Shown here: positions 1 to 9,343 of the stretch, piece after piece
Numbering within the stretch: the first letter of the stretch is position 1
Layout of the letters: every line of letters begins with the position of its first letter
DNA from: AC-43 sp963728855
GTDB taxonomy: Bacteria; Actinomycetota; Actinomycetes; Mycobacteriales; Micromonosporaceae
NCBI GenBank assembly: GCA_963728855.1
Contig: CAVSLN010000004.1
Coordinates: 186,001 to 250,000, forward strand
Direction: 5' to 3'
DNA: 64,000 bases
Notes under the pieces: generated by a model
What the model was told of the DNA's origin: nothing
Seen by the model: only the letters and a program-made list of their open reading frames with translations
Databases searched by the model: none
Made by a program: the position numbers and the translations under genes

Positions 1-1
1 C

Positions 2-631
2 ACCGTCACGATCGTCGGGCTCGGCGTGCGACAGCGTCATCCCGATCGCCGCTGGCTCGTACGTCTGGGTTGCCTCGGGTTGCCGGTCGCGGCGGCCCTC
101 CTCGCGTACGCCTGGCTCGCACCGGCGATCGTCGCGTCCCTCGTCGGGCACGAGCCGTTGACGGCGGTCCTTCTCATGCTGCCGCCCGCGCTGGGTGTCC
201 TGCTGACCGGCCCGATACCGCTACCAGCGGCCAAGCCGATCACCCACTCGGTGACCGTCGCTGCGGTTCTGCTCGCGCCGCTGTTCATCGGGGCCATCTT
301 TCTCCGCACGCCGATCCTGCCGGTGACCGCCGTCGAGGTCGATGCCGACCCGCACGACGCCAGGCCGGCACAGATCATGATCGGTCATGTGATCACCGTC
401 GACGACCGGATGACCACCCTGCTCGACCAGCAGGGCGACGTACAGTTCGTGCTGAACGAGCAGGTCATATCCAAGACACTGTGCCCTGACGACGACCAGA
501 TACCCGCCAGCGCGATCAGCGTGCACGGTTGGCAGGTCGAACGCACGATGCTGGCCTGGATCGCACCTTCGCCCAGATTTACAACGCCCGACCCGCGTTG
601 CGAGGGACGCCCGCGCGGCCAGCCGGCGTAG
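2..631 (+). CDS. Membrane protein, 5' end outside the window
   Basis: The frame is open from base 2, so the true start probably lies upstream of the window. The first in-window start is a GTG at base 26, giving 201 codons. Counted from that GTG, hydrophobic stretches at about residues 17-40, 42-62 and 74-94 read as membrane spans. The C-terminal 100 residues are polar and contain two cysteines, suggesting an extracytoplasmic tail. No catalytic motif or known family was recognised. It could be the last gene of an operon extending to the left. Coding character is convincing (membrane-type composition, strong GC at third positions), but function is unknown. Confidence 0.55.
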   Translation, partial: TVTIVGLGVRQRHPDRRWLVRLGCLGLPVAAALLAYAWLAPAIVASLVGHEPLTAVLLMLPPALGVLLTGPIPLPAAKPITHSVTVAAVLLAPLFIGAIFLRTPILPVTAVEVDADPHDARPAQIMIGHVITVDDRMTTLLDQQGDVQFVLNEQVISKTLCPDDDQIPASAISVHGWQVERTMLAWIAPSPRFTTPDPRCEGRPRGQPA

Positions 632-828
632 CCGTCCCGGTAGCTCGTCCACCGACACACTGACCTCCGGCGGAATGCCGCTGCAACTCCTGGTAGATCG
701 AGCGGTGCTGAAGCGCCGGTCTGCCAGGACTTCCGTTGCTATCGTGCCGTGTCGCGCCCGGTGAGCTCGCCTGGGGCGTGGTCTGTTGTCGTCTCGCGCT
801 GTTTCACCGCCCCGACGCGGATGGCCCT

Positions 829-1032
829 GTTCGCTGGTACCCGTTGGATACCACGGACGTGCAGTGGGCGGTGATCGACCCGCTGCTGCCGGATCCAGCC
901 TGGCTTGCCGGCAAGGGCGGCCGTCGGGAGACGCACTGCCGACGCGCGATCGTGGACGCGATCTTCTACCTGGTCGACAACGGCATCAAGTGGCGGGCGC
1001 TGCCGGGCGACTTCCCGCCGTGGTCGACGGTC
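829..1032 (+). pseudogene. IS5-family transposase, N-terminal remnant
   Basis: The translation from about 829 carries the typical IS5-type N-terminal helix-turn-helix region: a YPLDTTDVQWAVIDPLLP start, then AIFYLVDNGIKWRALPGDFP and PPWSTV. Homology stops at about base 1032. The next residues do not continue the family pattern, and the DDE catalytic part is absent from the following 300 bases. No terminal inverted repeats could be matched. It is a dead fragment of an insertion sequence, one of several in this part of the window. Confidence 0.75.
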
Positions 1033-1295
1033 TGCTCTACGCGGTACTCGGCGAGCTGCGGATACAGCCGCGCGCCCTGGGCAGGTAGTCACGTCGGCCC
1101 CCTCAGGCGACGGGGCACGGTCAGTACTCGTTGAGGACGCCGCAGAGGCGCGTCGTCGCCGTACCTGCCGGGTGTGTGCCCGGTCCAGTTTCGGACAACG
1201 CCTCGCCGAATGCGGTCACCGCGAAGACAGCATGCGCCTTCTAGCCGCCCGCTCAGCGCCACCCCTCCGGCCGAGCGCGGATCCTGCCTGTACCT

Positions 1296-1703
1296 TCAAT
1301 CAGCGCTTTCGCTGTGCCCTTCCTGTTGCTTTGCGTCACTTCGACCTAGCCGGCGACGCAATGGCCCTTGCGACGCCCTGGCCAGCCGATGCGCTTCATC
1401 CGCGTTTACGATGCGTACGCCATTGCGTTCAACAGTGAAGAATCCTCGCTGTGTGCCATGCTCGCCAAGCCTGCGGTACTCGTAGAGCCCTTGTCCCGGC
1501 AGCTCGTACCAATTCCAGCCAAGCGGTAGATCGGGGGCCTCGACCGGCGTGACTTTAGGGAGGAGATCGCGTCGTAGTCCGTAGGTTGGGTGCGAGCCGG
1601 TCACTTTTGCAACCCAACCAATTGTTCTCGGCGTAGCAACTGACCTCGTGGTAATACGTGTACCCTGCCCAAGGTCGATCGCAGTCGTGTTCCGATCTGC
1701 CAT
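1296..1703 (-). CDS. Hypothetical protein
   Basis: A 135-codon frame with an ATG start and no strong ribosome binding site. The middle (residues about 55-110) reads like a real folded domain: GWNWYELPGQGLYEYRRLG, followed by a GFFTVERNGVRIV strand-like segment. The C-terminal 25 residues are basic and low in complexity. Base composition is less GC-rich than the flanks. No family was recognised. It stands alone between an IS5 relic and the LtrA-like gene, so it may be a recent arrival or part of a degraded segment. Confidence 0.45.
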   Translation of the reverse strand: MADRNTTAIDLGQGTRITTRSVATPRTIGWVAKVTGSHPTYGLRRDLLPKVTPVEAPDLPLGWNWYELPGQGLYEYRRLGEHGTQRGFFTVERNGVRIVNADEAHRLARASQGPLRRRLGRSDAKQQEGHSESAD

Positions 1704-2143
1704 CAGTCAATCATGGCTGCTGTCCGCGTCTCGCGCAATCGGCCGGATCGCCATCCGCAGGTCCACCCGGGGGCGCGTCAAATAACTGCAAGCGGGACCA
1801 CTAGTCGCCCGAGGGCCGTCGCGGCTGCGACGTCCTCACCTCTGATACCTCTTGTTCGGGCCGGTCGTGGGTGGCCAGCCGGAATCTTGATCGCGTCTGC
1901 CTGGGGCGGCCGCACACGCGTGCCCGGGAGCGATTGGCGTGGCACGGCCGTGCGAAGCGGCGGCGGCCTCGGCCGCGGCAGGCCGCGGGTCATGCAGAGG
2001 CGGTCTTCGGTTCTTCTGGAGCTGTGCCGCCGATCCCGCCGATCTTTCTCGGTCCGGGCACGTGACACGACCGCGGTAGGCGATGATTACCAGCGGTAGT
2101 GACGGTGCGGCGACGGGGGTCGGGCGGTGGCCGGAGGCGGCGG
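1704..2143. other. Intergenic, nothing recognised
   Basis: About 440 bases between a hypothetical gene and the LtrA-like gene. Short open frames on both strands lack family resemblance and look like chance GC-rich frames. No RNA gene or clear promoter was identified, though the last part must hold the promoter of the downstream gene. Confidence 0.4.
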
Positions 2144-3376
2144 GTGAGCCGGCTGTCCCGGACGGTCGACCTGCTGCGGCTACGCCACCCCGGCGGGCCG
2201 GACCTCGACGAAGAGCGGCACGCTACCTGGCTCGAGCTGTTCTTCGACCTGGTATTCGTCCTGGCCCTGCTCGGTGTGACCGCCCGGTTGGGCACCCGGG
2301 CATCGCCGAGTGCGGCACAGCTCGGCGCGGCGATCGGGATCTACATGCTCATCCAATGGTCATGGATGGGCCAGTCGTTCTACGACACCCGCTACGACCC
2401 GGACGACACCCCGCACCGGCTGCTCGTGCTGACCGCCACCATCGGCGCGGGCGCCATGACCCTCGGCGTGCAGCGGGTCCCGGCCGGCCTGCTACTGCCG
2501 GTCGGATACCTGATCGTGCGCGGCTGCCTGCTCGTGATGTACGCGCGGGTCCTCACGGCCGACCGGTCCGCCCTGGACCTGGTCGCCGTCTACCTCACCG
2601 GGTTCGGTACCGGGTGGCTGCTCTGGGCCGTGTCACTGGCCATCTCCCCGACCGTCCGGCCGGTACTGTGGATCATCGCTCTGGCTATCGAGCTGCTGAC
2701 CCCGTGGCTGGGCCGCCGGTGGCTCCGACGCCACCCCGTACATAGCACCCATCTGCCCGAACGCCTGGGGCAGTTCACCATCATCCTGCTCGGCGCCACC
2801 CTGACCAACCTGCGCGACGTGATAACCACCGCCAACCCGCCCACCCGCGTGCTCGCCGCCGCCGTGGCCGCCTTACTCCTGCCGGCCAGCATCTGGTGGA
2901 TCTACACCACGTACGTCAACAGCAGGCTGGCCGTCCCGCAGCTGGGCAGCGGCCAGGGCTACGCCTATCTGCACTCACCCGCTGGCGCCGCCGTGCTCTT
3001 CCTCGGCTGGGCCCTGAGCGTGGTGGTGCACCAGATCGGGCAGTCGCGCCCGATGCCGCTCAACGCCCGCCTCGTGTTGGGCGGGTCGATCGTCACGTGG
3101 ATGCTGTGCGGCATGGGCCTGCAACGCTTCGCGCTCCGGTACCTGCCCCGGCGCCGACTCATCCTCGGCCTGGCGGGCATCACGCCGACCATCGTGGTGA
3201 CCCTGGTGGTCACCGACCCCGGCCTGCTGCTCGGGCTCACGGCCGCGATCCTCGTCGGGTACGCCATCGTGGTCAGCCCGCAGATCGTCAAGGCCGCTAA
3301 ACAGTCGTCGATGAACTCTCGTGCCCGTCATGGTCAAGACCAGCGACGACCGAGCGAGCGGAGAGCTAGGTCATAA
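2144..3376 (+). CDS. ltrA: Low temperature requirement protein A (LtrA) family membrane protein
   Basis: A 410-residue polytopic membrane protein. The N-terminal signature, GPDLDEERHATWLELFFDLV, followed by FVLALLGVTARL, is diagnostic of the LtrA family. About nine further hydrophobic spans follow, as in other members. The family was named for a cold-growth phenotype in Listeria; its biochemical role is unknown. I prefer the GTG at 2144 because GGAGG lies eight bases upstream; a GTG at 2099 would add 15 arginine- and glycine-rich residues. The gene stands alone, and its 3' end overlaps by a few bases an antisense IS remnant. The charged C-terminal tail may have been altered by that insertion. 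Confidence 0.85.
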   Translation: MSRLSRTVDLLRLRHPGGPDLDEERHATWLELFFDLVFVLALLGVTARLGTRASPSAAQLGAAIGIYMLIQWSWMGQSFYDTRYDPDDTPHRLLVLTATIGAGAMTLGVQRVPAGLLLPVGYLIVRGCLLVMYARVLTADRSALDLVAVYLTGFGTGWLLWAVSLAISPTVRPVLWIIALAIELLTPWLGRRWLRRHPVHSTHLPERLGQFTIILLGATLTNLRDVITTANPPTRVLAAAVAALLLPASIWWIYTTYVNSRLAVPQLGSGQGYAYLHSPAGAAVLFLGWALSVVVHQIGQSRPMPLNARLVLGGSIVTWMLCGMGLQRFALRYLPRRRLILGLAGITPTIVVTLVVTDPGLLLGLTAAILVGYAIVVSPQIVKAAKQSSMNSRARHGQDQRRPSERRARS

Positions 3377-3608
3377 ACCAGGGGAGTGCCTCATCCTGCC
3401 AGGACCGTGTGGGTGCCGAAAACCGCGGTGAGGCCATGCGGCCAGGGCATATTCGTGGATGAGGCCACCGAGTCGATCTCGTCGCAGAACTCGGACATTA
3501 TCGCCGGATGTAGTGGCGGGTAGGGGTCGTAGTGGTGCGGCTTGGCCCAGCGAGCGGTGGGGTCGATGGGCGTCATAGTGATCGACGTATCCGGTCAGCT
3601 TGGCTAGT
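3371..3608 (-). pseudogene. IS481/IS3-type integrase-core transposase, C-terminal remnant
   Basis: The minus-strand translation contains GYVDHYDAHRPHRSLGQ followed by AAPL and, about 20 residues later, RRDRLGGLIHEYALAA. This is the usual end of rve-type (IS481/IS3-like) transposases. The catalytic D, D and most of the fold are missing. The fragment joins directly to an IS6-type remnant at about base 3605, so it is a composite scar of two unrelated elements. Confidence 0.65.
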
Positions 3609-3765
3609 GGCCAGCCGCGAGCCCACGCTCGGCCAGCAGCCCCTCGATATGCCGATAGGACAGGTCGTATCGCAGGTACCAGCGGACGCCGACCATGACC
3701 ACCTCGGCGGAAAAGCGGAACCCGGTGAACGCCGACTTCGGGGACGGCCAGGCATGGGCACCGCT
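3604..3765 (-). pseudogene. IS6-family transposase, N-terminal remnant
   Basis: Read on the minus strand in the frame ending at the TAG at 3604-3606, the translation gives KSAFTGFRFSAEVVMVGV, then RWYLRYDLSYRHIEGLLAE and RGLAAGH. This matches the N-terminal helix-turn-helix region of IS6/IS240 transposases. The DDE domain is absent, replaced in a different frame by an IS481/IS3-type tail. No IS6 terminal repeats were found. Confidence 0.65.
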
Positions 3766-3843
3766 CGACAGCTTCACCCATCACCCATCAACCATTGCCG
3801 CGACCTTGCCAACGCTCAACGCAAACGGAGCCGGTCCGCAACC

Positions 3844-5223
3844 TCATCGACGACGGCGGCGCCTGATGCGGAACTTACGGGCGAGGGCGTCGGGGTCGAA
3901 TGTGAGGGCGAACCCTGCGGCAATGATCATCAATGCTATAGCTAAGGCATAGACCGACCAGTATCGTTTGAAGTCGAACATCGTGTCACTGCTGTCGACC
4001 TCGCGAGCACTCATCCCGAAAAACCCGAAGATCACGCCCAGCGGCGCGAGAAGGAAGCTCAGGGCGCCGAGCACGAGTGCTCCGCGCAACTTCCGATCCT
4101 CCTCGATCTCTTTCTCACGGCTCTCGATTGCCGTCAGTTCGGACTGAATGCTGCTGCTCAGCCGGACGAACATTTGGCTGACGGTGCTGGCGCGGGTCTT
4201 GATTTGCATCACCTGGTACAGGTCATCGTGGAAATTATCGATTCGGGATGTGGTGCTCCCCAATCCAAGGTCGGCGGCGGTCTCGACGCTGAACGCAAGA
4301 TCGAGTTCAAGGTTACCCATCTCATCGGCAAGGAGCTCGAGGTCTTTGCGGACCTGCTGGCCGGAATGCTTTGCTTGCTTGCTGGACTGGAAGCGGTGAA
4401 CCTGGAAGTACGCATCACGCCATATCCGTTGGAACCTCGCAGCTGTACCGACCGCTTGGACGGTTGTGAGAAAGACGCTGTTTTCGACCTCGCCAGGGTG
4501 GCCATAGAAGAAACTGGAGGTCTGCGATACCGCCGCGTAGGTTCCCGTTTCCTGGTTCAATGACTCTGGCCGCTCAAGTCGGGTGAACTCCGGTCGATAG
4601 GGTGGCTGAATCCCATAGAGAATCCCTGCGATTACCGCGTCCGTGGGTGGATCGATGTCGCGCAGATCTTCGATGAACACCAGACAGTGCCGCTCCTGGG
4701 GTGCGTGTGTCAGCCGCTCCTGCGGATCGGCTGGATTCTCCTTCTCGGCATGAACCTCATTTGCTAAGGCATCGATGAGCTGCCCAACCGTCTGGTCTTC
4801 GATCATAATCTTGGAATCGGTGCACCCTTTAAGAATCCGGCGTAGGTCCGTCGAATCCGCGTTGAGATCCGGAGTCTGGAGGTCCAGAACGAGTGCGGCC
4901 ACGATTTGATTTGCGGGAAACGGCAACGAGAACACCACGAGTTCCGCCCCCTCGATCCCATCGATCTCTTGCTGGGCATCGATCTTCAGTATCACCCGGC
5001 TGACGTCGAACTTGCGCTGATTCAACAACTCCGGCAACTGATCCTGAAAGGACTGGTAGAAGCTGCGGAACCGTTCGCTTAGGTCGAAGTCACCGGAGAT
5101 GCGCTGGGTATGCGTTGACCGCCTCCAATACGTGCTGTGTACAGAGTAGAGTCGTACAGCACACCTGGAATTAATTTCGTTTCCCCCGGACACCTGGCAG
5201 GACCCTTCTGAGATCGCGACCAT
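3844..5223 (-). CDS. CorA-like membrane protein of unknown function
   Basis: A 459-residue protein with a large soluble N-terminal part and two C-terminal membrane spans (about 378-400 and 423-442), joined by a short loop. This is the topology of CorA-type Mg2+ channels. The first span ends in FGFFGMSAREV. Canonical CorA has a GMN selectivity motif at this place, whereas this protein has GMS, so normal Mg2+ transport is doubtful. The region before the first span (about 290-375) is helical and charged, like the CorA stalk. The C-terminus is an unusual run of arginines (RIRRRRRR). Base composition is less GC-rich than the neighbours, with many ATT, AAT and TTG codons, suggesting acquisition by transfer. 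Some actinobacterial conflict-system effectors have soluble sensor domains fused to two-span CorA-like tails; this is a possibility, not a demonstrated role. The start is uncertain because no clear Shine-Dalgarno site is visible. Confidence 0.7.
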   Translation of the reverse strand: MVAISEGSCQVSGGNEINSRCAVRLYSVHSTYWRRSTHTQRISGDFDLSERFRSFYQSFQDQLPELLNQRKFDVSRVILKIDAQQEIDGIEGAELVVFSLPFPANQIVAALVLDLQTPDLNADSTDLRRILKGCTDSKIMIEDQTVGQLIDALANEVHAEKENPADPQERLTHAPQERHCLVFIEDLRDIDPPTDAVIAGILYGIQPPYRPEFTRLERPESLNQETGTYAAVSQTSSFFYGHPGEVENSVFLTTVQAVGTAARFQRIWRDAYFQVHRFQSSKQAKHSGQQVRKDLELLADEMGNLELDLAFSVETAADLGLGSTTSRIDNFHDDLYQVMQIKTRASTVSQMFVRLSSSIQSELTAIESREKEIEEDRKLRGALVLGALSFLLAPLGVIFGFFGMSAREVDSSDTMFDFKRYWSVYALAIALMIIAAGFALTFDPDALARKFRIRRRRRR

Positions 5224-5859
5224 AGAGGTTGTACTGACTTGTCGGTTACTCGGAGCACATACTCGTTCACGCTCTTCGGTGGCGCTAGTCGGACGGGGGA
5301 AATCGGTTCATTCGATGGATGATGGTCGAGACCATCGGCTGGCTTCTGATCGATTGATCGGTTCTTGTTGCTGCTGGTCGTCGAAAGCCAACAGGTTCGA
5401 ACGCATGGTCCTGTCGAAGACCAGGCGACAGGCGGTGGAGCCAGTCGCAAGGGTCGCAACTCCTCAATCCGCTCGTCTCTGCCTTATTGTCGACATCAAA
5501 GCGCACTCATCTCGGCAGATCCGTACACCAGCCGGGGAGCGGCGGGGTTGATCAGCTCCTACGGACAGTGATGCCTCGGCTGGATGCGCCGGCAGCCGGA
5601 CCGCGTTCCCTTGGTCAGGCGCACCTCGTTGCCGCTTCCATTGGCGGAATTTCCCACGGCGCCCTACTGGCCGTGGCCCAGGCGCCGGCCCGTCCGAGCC
5701 GGACAGTGATCCGCTTCCTGCCTGAACCGGGACAGTGTCCTCGAATCCAGTCGTAGGGGGAGAAACCATTGACATCCGTCGGTTTTTCGGATTCCCTACT
5801 CTAGTGGTTAACACATGTCTATATATGGCGCGGGCAGTTCACCGCCACAGGGAGGTGCC
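5224..5859. other. Intergenic with probable promoter for the GH105 gene
   Basis: About 640 bases. Most of it holds only short frames without recognisable similarity. Near the right end a TTGACA at about 5769 is followed by an AT-richer stretch and a GTTAAC palindrome just before the gene, which could be a promoter and operator. No RNA gene was recognised. Confidence 0.35.
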
Positions 5860-6987
5860 ATGCGGCGAAGAGTCCTGATCCCGGTCGGCGCTGTGACGGC
5901 GAGCCTGGTGCTCGCCGGTGGTGTCGTCCTGGCCGGGGGAGCCAACGCGGAGGTTGTCGCCACGGCCAAGCCGGGTCCGGGCCTGACCAAGGCCGAGATT
6001 GCTAAGGTGTTGACGCTCGTCGACGGCTACTGGGGCCAGAACGGTACCGACCGTGCGGCCAACAACTGGAAGAACGCGACGTTCCACGTCGGCAACCTGG
6101 CGTCCGTGAGGGCCAGCGGGGCCAGTAACCACCTGACTCTGCCGTGGGCGCAGGCCAACAACTTCCTGTTGCCGACCGACAAGCGCGGCCCGTTCTTCCC
6201 GGACACCTTCGCGCCCGGTGAGGTGTATCTCGACCTGCTGGCGTTCCACCCCTACGACTCGACACTGACCGACCTGCGCAAGAAGGTCAGCGCCAACGTG
6301 GCCGACGTCAACGCCGGACACGCCGATACGTGGAACTACGTCGATGCGCTCAACATGGCGATGCCGTCGTTCGCCCGCATCGGTGTGCTGGACCGCAGCC
6401 CGGCCAAGCTGTCGGCGATGCAGGAGCTGTTCCACTACACCGAGAAGGTGGCCGGCGGGCGGGGCCTTTACAGCGAGGCCGACAGCCTGTGGTGGCGGGA
6501 CGGCAAGTACGTCAACACGACGACGTTCTGGTCGCGCGGCAACGGTTGGGCGTTCCTGGCCCTGGCCAAGGTGATGAATGTGCTGCCGGCGACCGACCCG
6601 CGGGTCGCGGAGTACCGGCGGGTGTTCCTTGCGATGGCTGCCAAGCTCAGGTCGATCCAGCGGTCGGACGGTTTCTGGAACGTCAACCTCGGTGATCCGA
6701 CGGACTTCCCGGGCCCGGAGACTACCGGTACCGCCATGTTCACGTACGGGATGGCCTGGGGCATCCAGCACGGGCTGCTGAGCTCCGCCGGCTACCGGCC
6801 GGTGGTGGAAAAGGCATGGAAGGGTCTGGTGGACCAGGCGGTGCAGAACAACGGTCTGCTCGGCTACTGCCAGGAAACCGGCCAGCGGCCCTCGGACCAC
6901 CAGCCAGTCATGGCGACCGACACCAGCGCCGTCGGGGTGGGTGCGTTCCTGCTCGCCGGCAGCGAGCTGGCGAGGCTCGAAAAGTGA
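5860..6987 (+). CDS. Secreted GH105-like unsaturated rhamnogalacturonyl hydrolase (YteR/RhiN family)
   Basis: A 375-residue exported protein. The ATG at 5860 follows GGAGG with good spacing and opens an Arg-rich signal peptide (MRRRVLIPVGAV) ending near ANAEVVA; an earlier ATG at 5815 lacks a site. The mature part is an (alpha/alpha)6-barrel type enzyme. TTTFWSRGNGWAFLALAKV, then SIQRSDGFWNV and ETTGTAMFTYGMAWGI, are hallmark GH105 segments. The Asp in YVDALNMAMPSF corresponds by motif to the catalytic Asp of YteR-type enzymes. These enzymes remove unsaturated uronic acid from the non-reducing end of pectin-lyase products. Secretion is notable, because well-studied homologues are cytoplasmic. 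The gene is monocistronic and fits the polysaccharide-degrading content of the rest of the window. Confidence 0.8.
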   Translation: MRRRVLIPVGAVTASLVLAGGVVLAGGANAEVVATAKPGPGLTKAEIAKVLTLVDGYWGQNGTDRAANNWKNATFHVGNLASVRASGASNHLTLPWAQANNFLLPTDKRGPFFPDTFAPGEVYLDLLAFHPYDSTLTDLRKKVSANVADVNAGHADTWNYVDALNMAMPSFARIGVLDRSPAKLSAMQELFHYTEKVAGGRGLYSEADSLWWRDGKYVNTTTFWSRGNGWAFLALAKVMNVLPATDPRVAEYRRVFLAMAAKLRSIQRSDGFWNVNLGDPTDFPGPETTGTAMFTYGMAWGIQHGLLSSAGYRPVVEKAWKGLVDQAVQNNGLLGYCQETGQRPSDHQPVMATDTSAVGVGAFLLAGSELARLEK

Positions 6988-7199
6988 TCATTGCCGACAC
7001 TCCGGTCCGGGGACCACCTCCAGCACGGGTCGGGCGGCAGGGAGCAGGTCGGTGATGTAGCCCGCCCTGAGCACGCACCCGTCCCGCCCCAACCCGCACG
7101 ACTGCCGCCACTCAGTGATTTGTCTACGCGGCTCGTCCCGAGCCTCGCCACCCGTCAGTTCCGGAAATGACGCCGTACCCCATCTCGGAGGTCAGCCCC

Positions 7200-8087
7200 T
7201 TACTCCTGACACGGACCCACCATGAACGCGGTCGCGTGATCGGTGACCCACTGGCGAAACGATCGCGGCGCCGATCCGAGAATGTCGAACACCGTTGAGG
7301 TGACGAACGCCGGCCTTCCCATCGTTGCGCCCCATGCGGCGAGCAGCATGTCCACGACCGGGCGAGGCCAGCTTCCCTCCGTCTCGCTTCGAAACTCGTC
7401 CGGCGACAGCTCCTCAAAGGTGATCCGGCGCCCCAGGACGTCACCGATGATGCCCACCTGCTCTGCCTGACTCAGTGACTCGGGGCCGGTGAGGACGTAG
7501 TCGCCTCCAGCATGTACGTCCTGATACAGGGTCCGCGCCGCGACGGCTGCAACGTCGCGGTCATCGACGGGTGCCGTCTCGGCAGCACCGTAAGGCCACC
7601 GGACGACACCGTCGGCGCGAATCGCGGGCGCCCACCAGAACAACGCGTTCGACGCGAACACCCCCGGCCGGATGATCGTCGACTCCAGCGCGGTGGACGC
7701 GATGAGCCGCTCAATCTCGGCGTAGAGCACCGCCATGGGATTCGGCTGCTGGAAGAACGGGTGCGGGGTCTGGTGCGGTGCTGAGAGAAAGACGACACGC
7801 CGCGCGTAGGTGGCCAGACGCTCGACAACTGCCGGAGCGGTCTGCGGCGGGGCGGTCCAGACGAGAAAGACGGCACCGACACCGCGCAGTCCCGCGCCGA
7901 GCGATTCGGGCACGGTGAGGTCACCGGTGACGACTTCCACATTCGCCGGCAGCGTCGCCGCCGCCTCAGAACGACGTGTGAGGGCGCGGACCGGCACGCC
8001 CGCGTCTATGAGTAGGTCGACTACGGCGCGCCCAACCCGACCGGTCGCTCCGGTGACGAGCACCGGAGGCACTCGCGTCTGTGTCAT
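7200..8087 (-). CDS. NAD(P)-binding NmrA-type oxidoreductase (atypical SDR)
   Basis: A 295-residue Rossmann protein with GATGRVG at residues 13-19 and a basic Arg after the second strand (ALTRRSE), consistent with NADP(H). The family includes NAD(P)H:quinone reductases and NmrA-like redox sensors; IRPGVFASNALFWW is typical of it. There is no YxxxK pair, as expected for this atypical SDR branch, so some members act as sensors rather than enzymes. It stands alone, facing the GH105 gene. The substrate is unknown. Confidence 0.85.
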   Translation of the reverse strand: MTQTRVPPVLVTGATGRVGRAVVDLLIDAGVPVRALTRRSEAAATLPANVEVVTGDLTVPESLGAGLRGVGAVFLVWTAPPQTAPAVVERLATYARRVVFLSAPHQTPHPFFQQPNPMAVLYAEIERLIASTALESTIIRPGVFASNALFWWAPAIRADGVVRWPYGAAETAPVDDRDVAAVAARTLYQDVHAGGDYVLTGPESLSQAEQVGIIGDVLGRRITFEELSPDEFRSETEGSWPRPVVDMLLAAWGATMGRPAFVTSTVFDILGSAPRSFRQWVTDHATAFMVGPCQE

Positions 8088-8671
8088 GAGGACCTCGACA
8101 TCGTCGGTGGTAGGCGCACGGAGTACAGCATGCCGTCTGCCAGACCTCCGCGACGGCGCGGCCGACAGCTACGCGCAAACGTGTCACAAGTCGGGTGACA
8201 ACGCCGGCGGCGCCGCGCCAAGGACGTACGGGCGGAGCGTTCAGCCGCGCACTCAACTGCCGCGATTGGCGCGCGGTGGGGCTTGCCTATGGGGCGTCTC
8301 GGCTCGCCGCGTCGTCGCCGGGGAAACCGACATCCTGTCTTGCGTCAAGAAGTCGGCAGCATGCCTGGGTATCGCACTAACGGTGTTTCCGGCGGATCCC
8401 GTTAGTGGGTCCCGGCTGGCGGTGCTGCAGCACCGGTTCTCTTGGTCGCGGATGTCCATGGCGGGCGTACTGACCTACCGGCCCGACCGTAGCCGGCGAA
8501 GCTGATCTTCCCGACCAAGCCGGATAGCTACTCGGTCCTTGAAATCGAAGAAGAGCGATGATTCGGTCTGTCGGGCACTCTTTCTGACACGCCCGAGAAG
8601 CAGGTCGGGGAACTCGCAGAGTTTGAGTAGGCGGTGCATGCCATCAGGACGGTCAGTCGTTCTGGACGTCG
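8088..8671. other. Gene-poor stretch with one doubtful small frame
   Basis: About 580 bases with no convincing gene. A minus-strand frame at 8475-8675 (66 codons; contains LLGRVRKSARQTESSLFFDF) has some coding character but no recognised family and no ribosome binding site. It may be the eroded end of a lost gene. The upstream part should contain the promoter of the NmrA-type gene. Confidence 0.3.
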
Positions 8672-8967
8672 TCACGTGGGGAGGCAGCGTCCGTCGGGCA
8701 GCGTGCCGGCCGCGTGCGTGTTGGGCGAGACGTCATCGTGCGGAAGGTAACCGATTAGGCAGGCGTGCCCGAGCGGGATGGCGTAAATGACGGCACCATT
8801 CGGCGCCGGATCGTCGGGCCGCGCCGTCCGGACCAACGCGTCCGGGTAGCCAGCCGCGGACAGCTGCTGCCGGACCTCGGTCACGTCGGCCGGTTCGACG
8901 ACCGCACGGCACGGGCCGGGCGCGGCGAGTGTCGCCAGCGCGGATAGACCGACCCAGACCGCGCTCC
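8672..8967 (-). pseudogene. C-terminal remnant of an unidentified protein
   Basis: The minus-strand frame from about 8967 to the stop at 8672 reads like genuine protein: VWVGLSALATLAAPGPC, then TEVRQQLSAAGYPDALVRTA and GAVIYAIPLGHACLIGYLP. Upstream of about 8967 the same frame becomes Arg-rich noise, with no start codon or Shine-Dalgarno site that fits. The mix of a hydrophobic N-terminal stretch and a compact domain suggests the end of a membrane-anchored or exported protein whose 5' part was lost. Function unknown. Confidence 0.4.
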
Positions 8968-9343
8968 GAGGAGAGGGTTTACGCCCGAGGAGATCGCCGA
9001 GGAGCTGCCGATGTCGGCATCGGCGTTGCGGGATGTGCTGGAGTTGCCGGGTCTCCCGCCGCAGCACCCGGCGGGTGCCCAGGACAGTTCCCGCAGGAAC
9101 CGGCCGCTTTCCGACCGGACCCGATGCAGATCGATCCCGCGTCGGAGGCTGAGGACTCGTCGGAGGGTGAGGGGTTGCCGTCGTTCGCCGCCGATTCTGG
9201 CGTTTCGACCTATGAGGATTCCGACGGCGAGGGCGGGTCGGATGTTGAGTGATCGGACGGGTCGGTGGGTGCGCAGCCGGTTGATATTGAACCGTACCTC
9301 AAACTGTTTGTGACCCGTTGGTAGTCTATCTTGAGTTTCACGC
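8968..9343. other. Degenerate region, acidic reading frame of doubtful reality
   Basis: About 375 bases. On the plus strand a frame ending at 9252 encodes an acidic tail (SEAEDSSEGEGLPSFAADS) without recognisable upstream domain. A short HTH-like stretch, GFTPEEIAEELPMSASALRD, lies in another frame near 8990. Both could be debris of deleted genes. Nothing else was seen. Confidence 0.25.

Noticed and set aside
8929..9252. Acidic 107-codon plus-strand frame
   Set aside because: Its N-terminal half is noise and overlaps the better-supported minus-strand remnant; no ribosome binding site.
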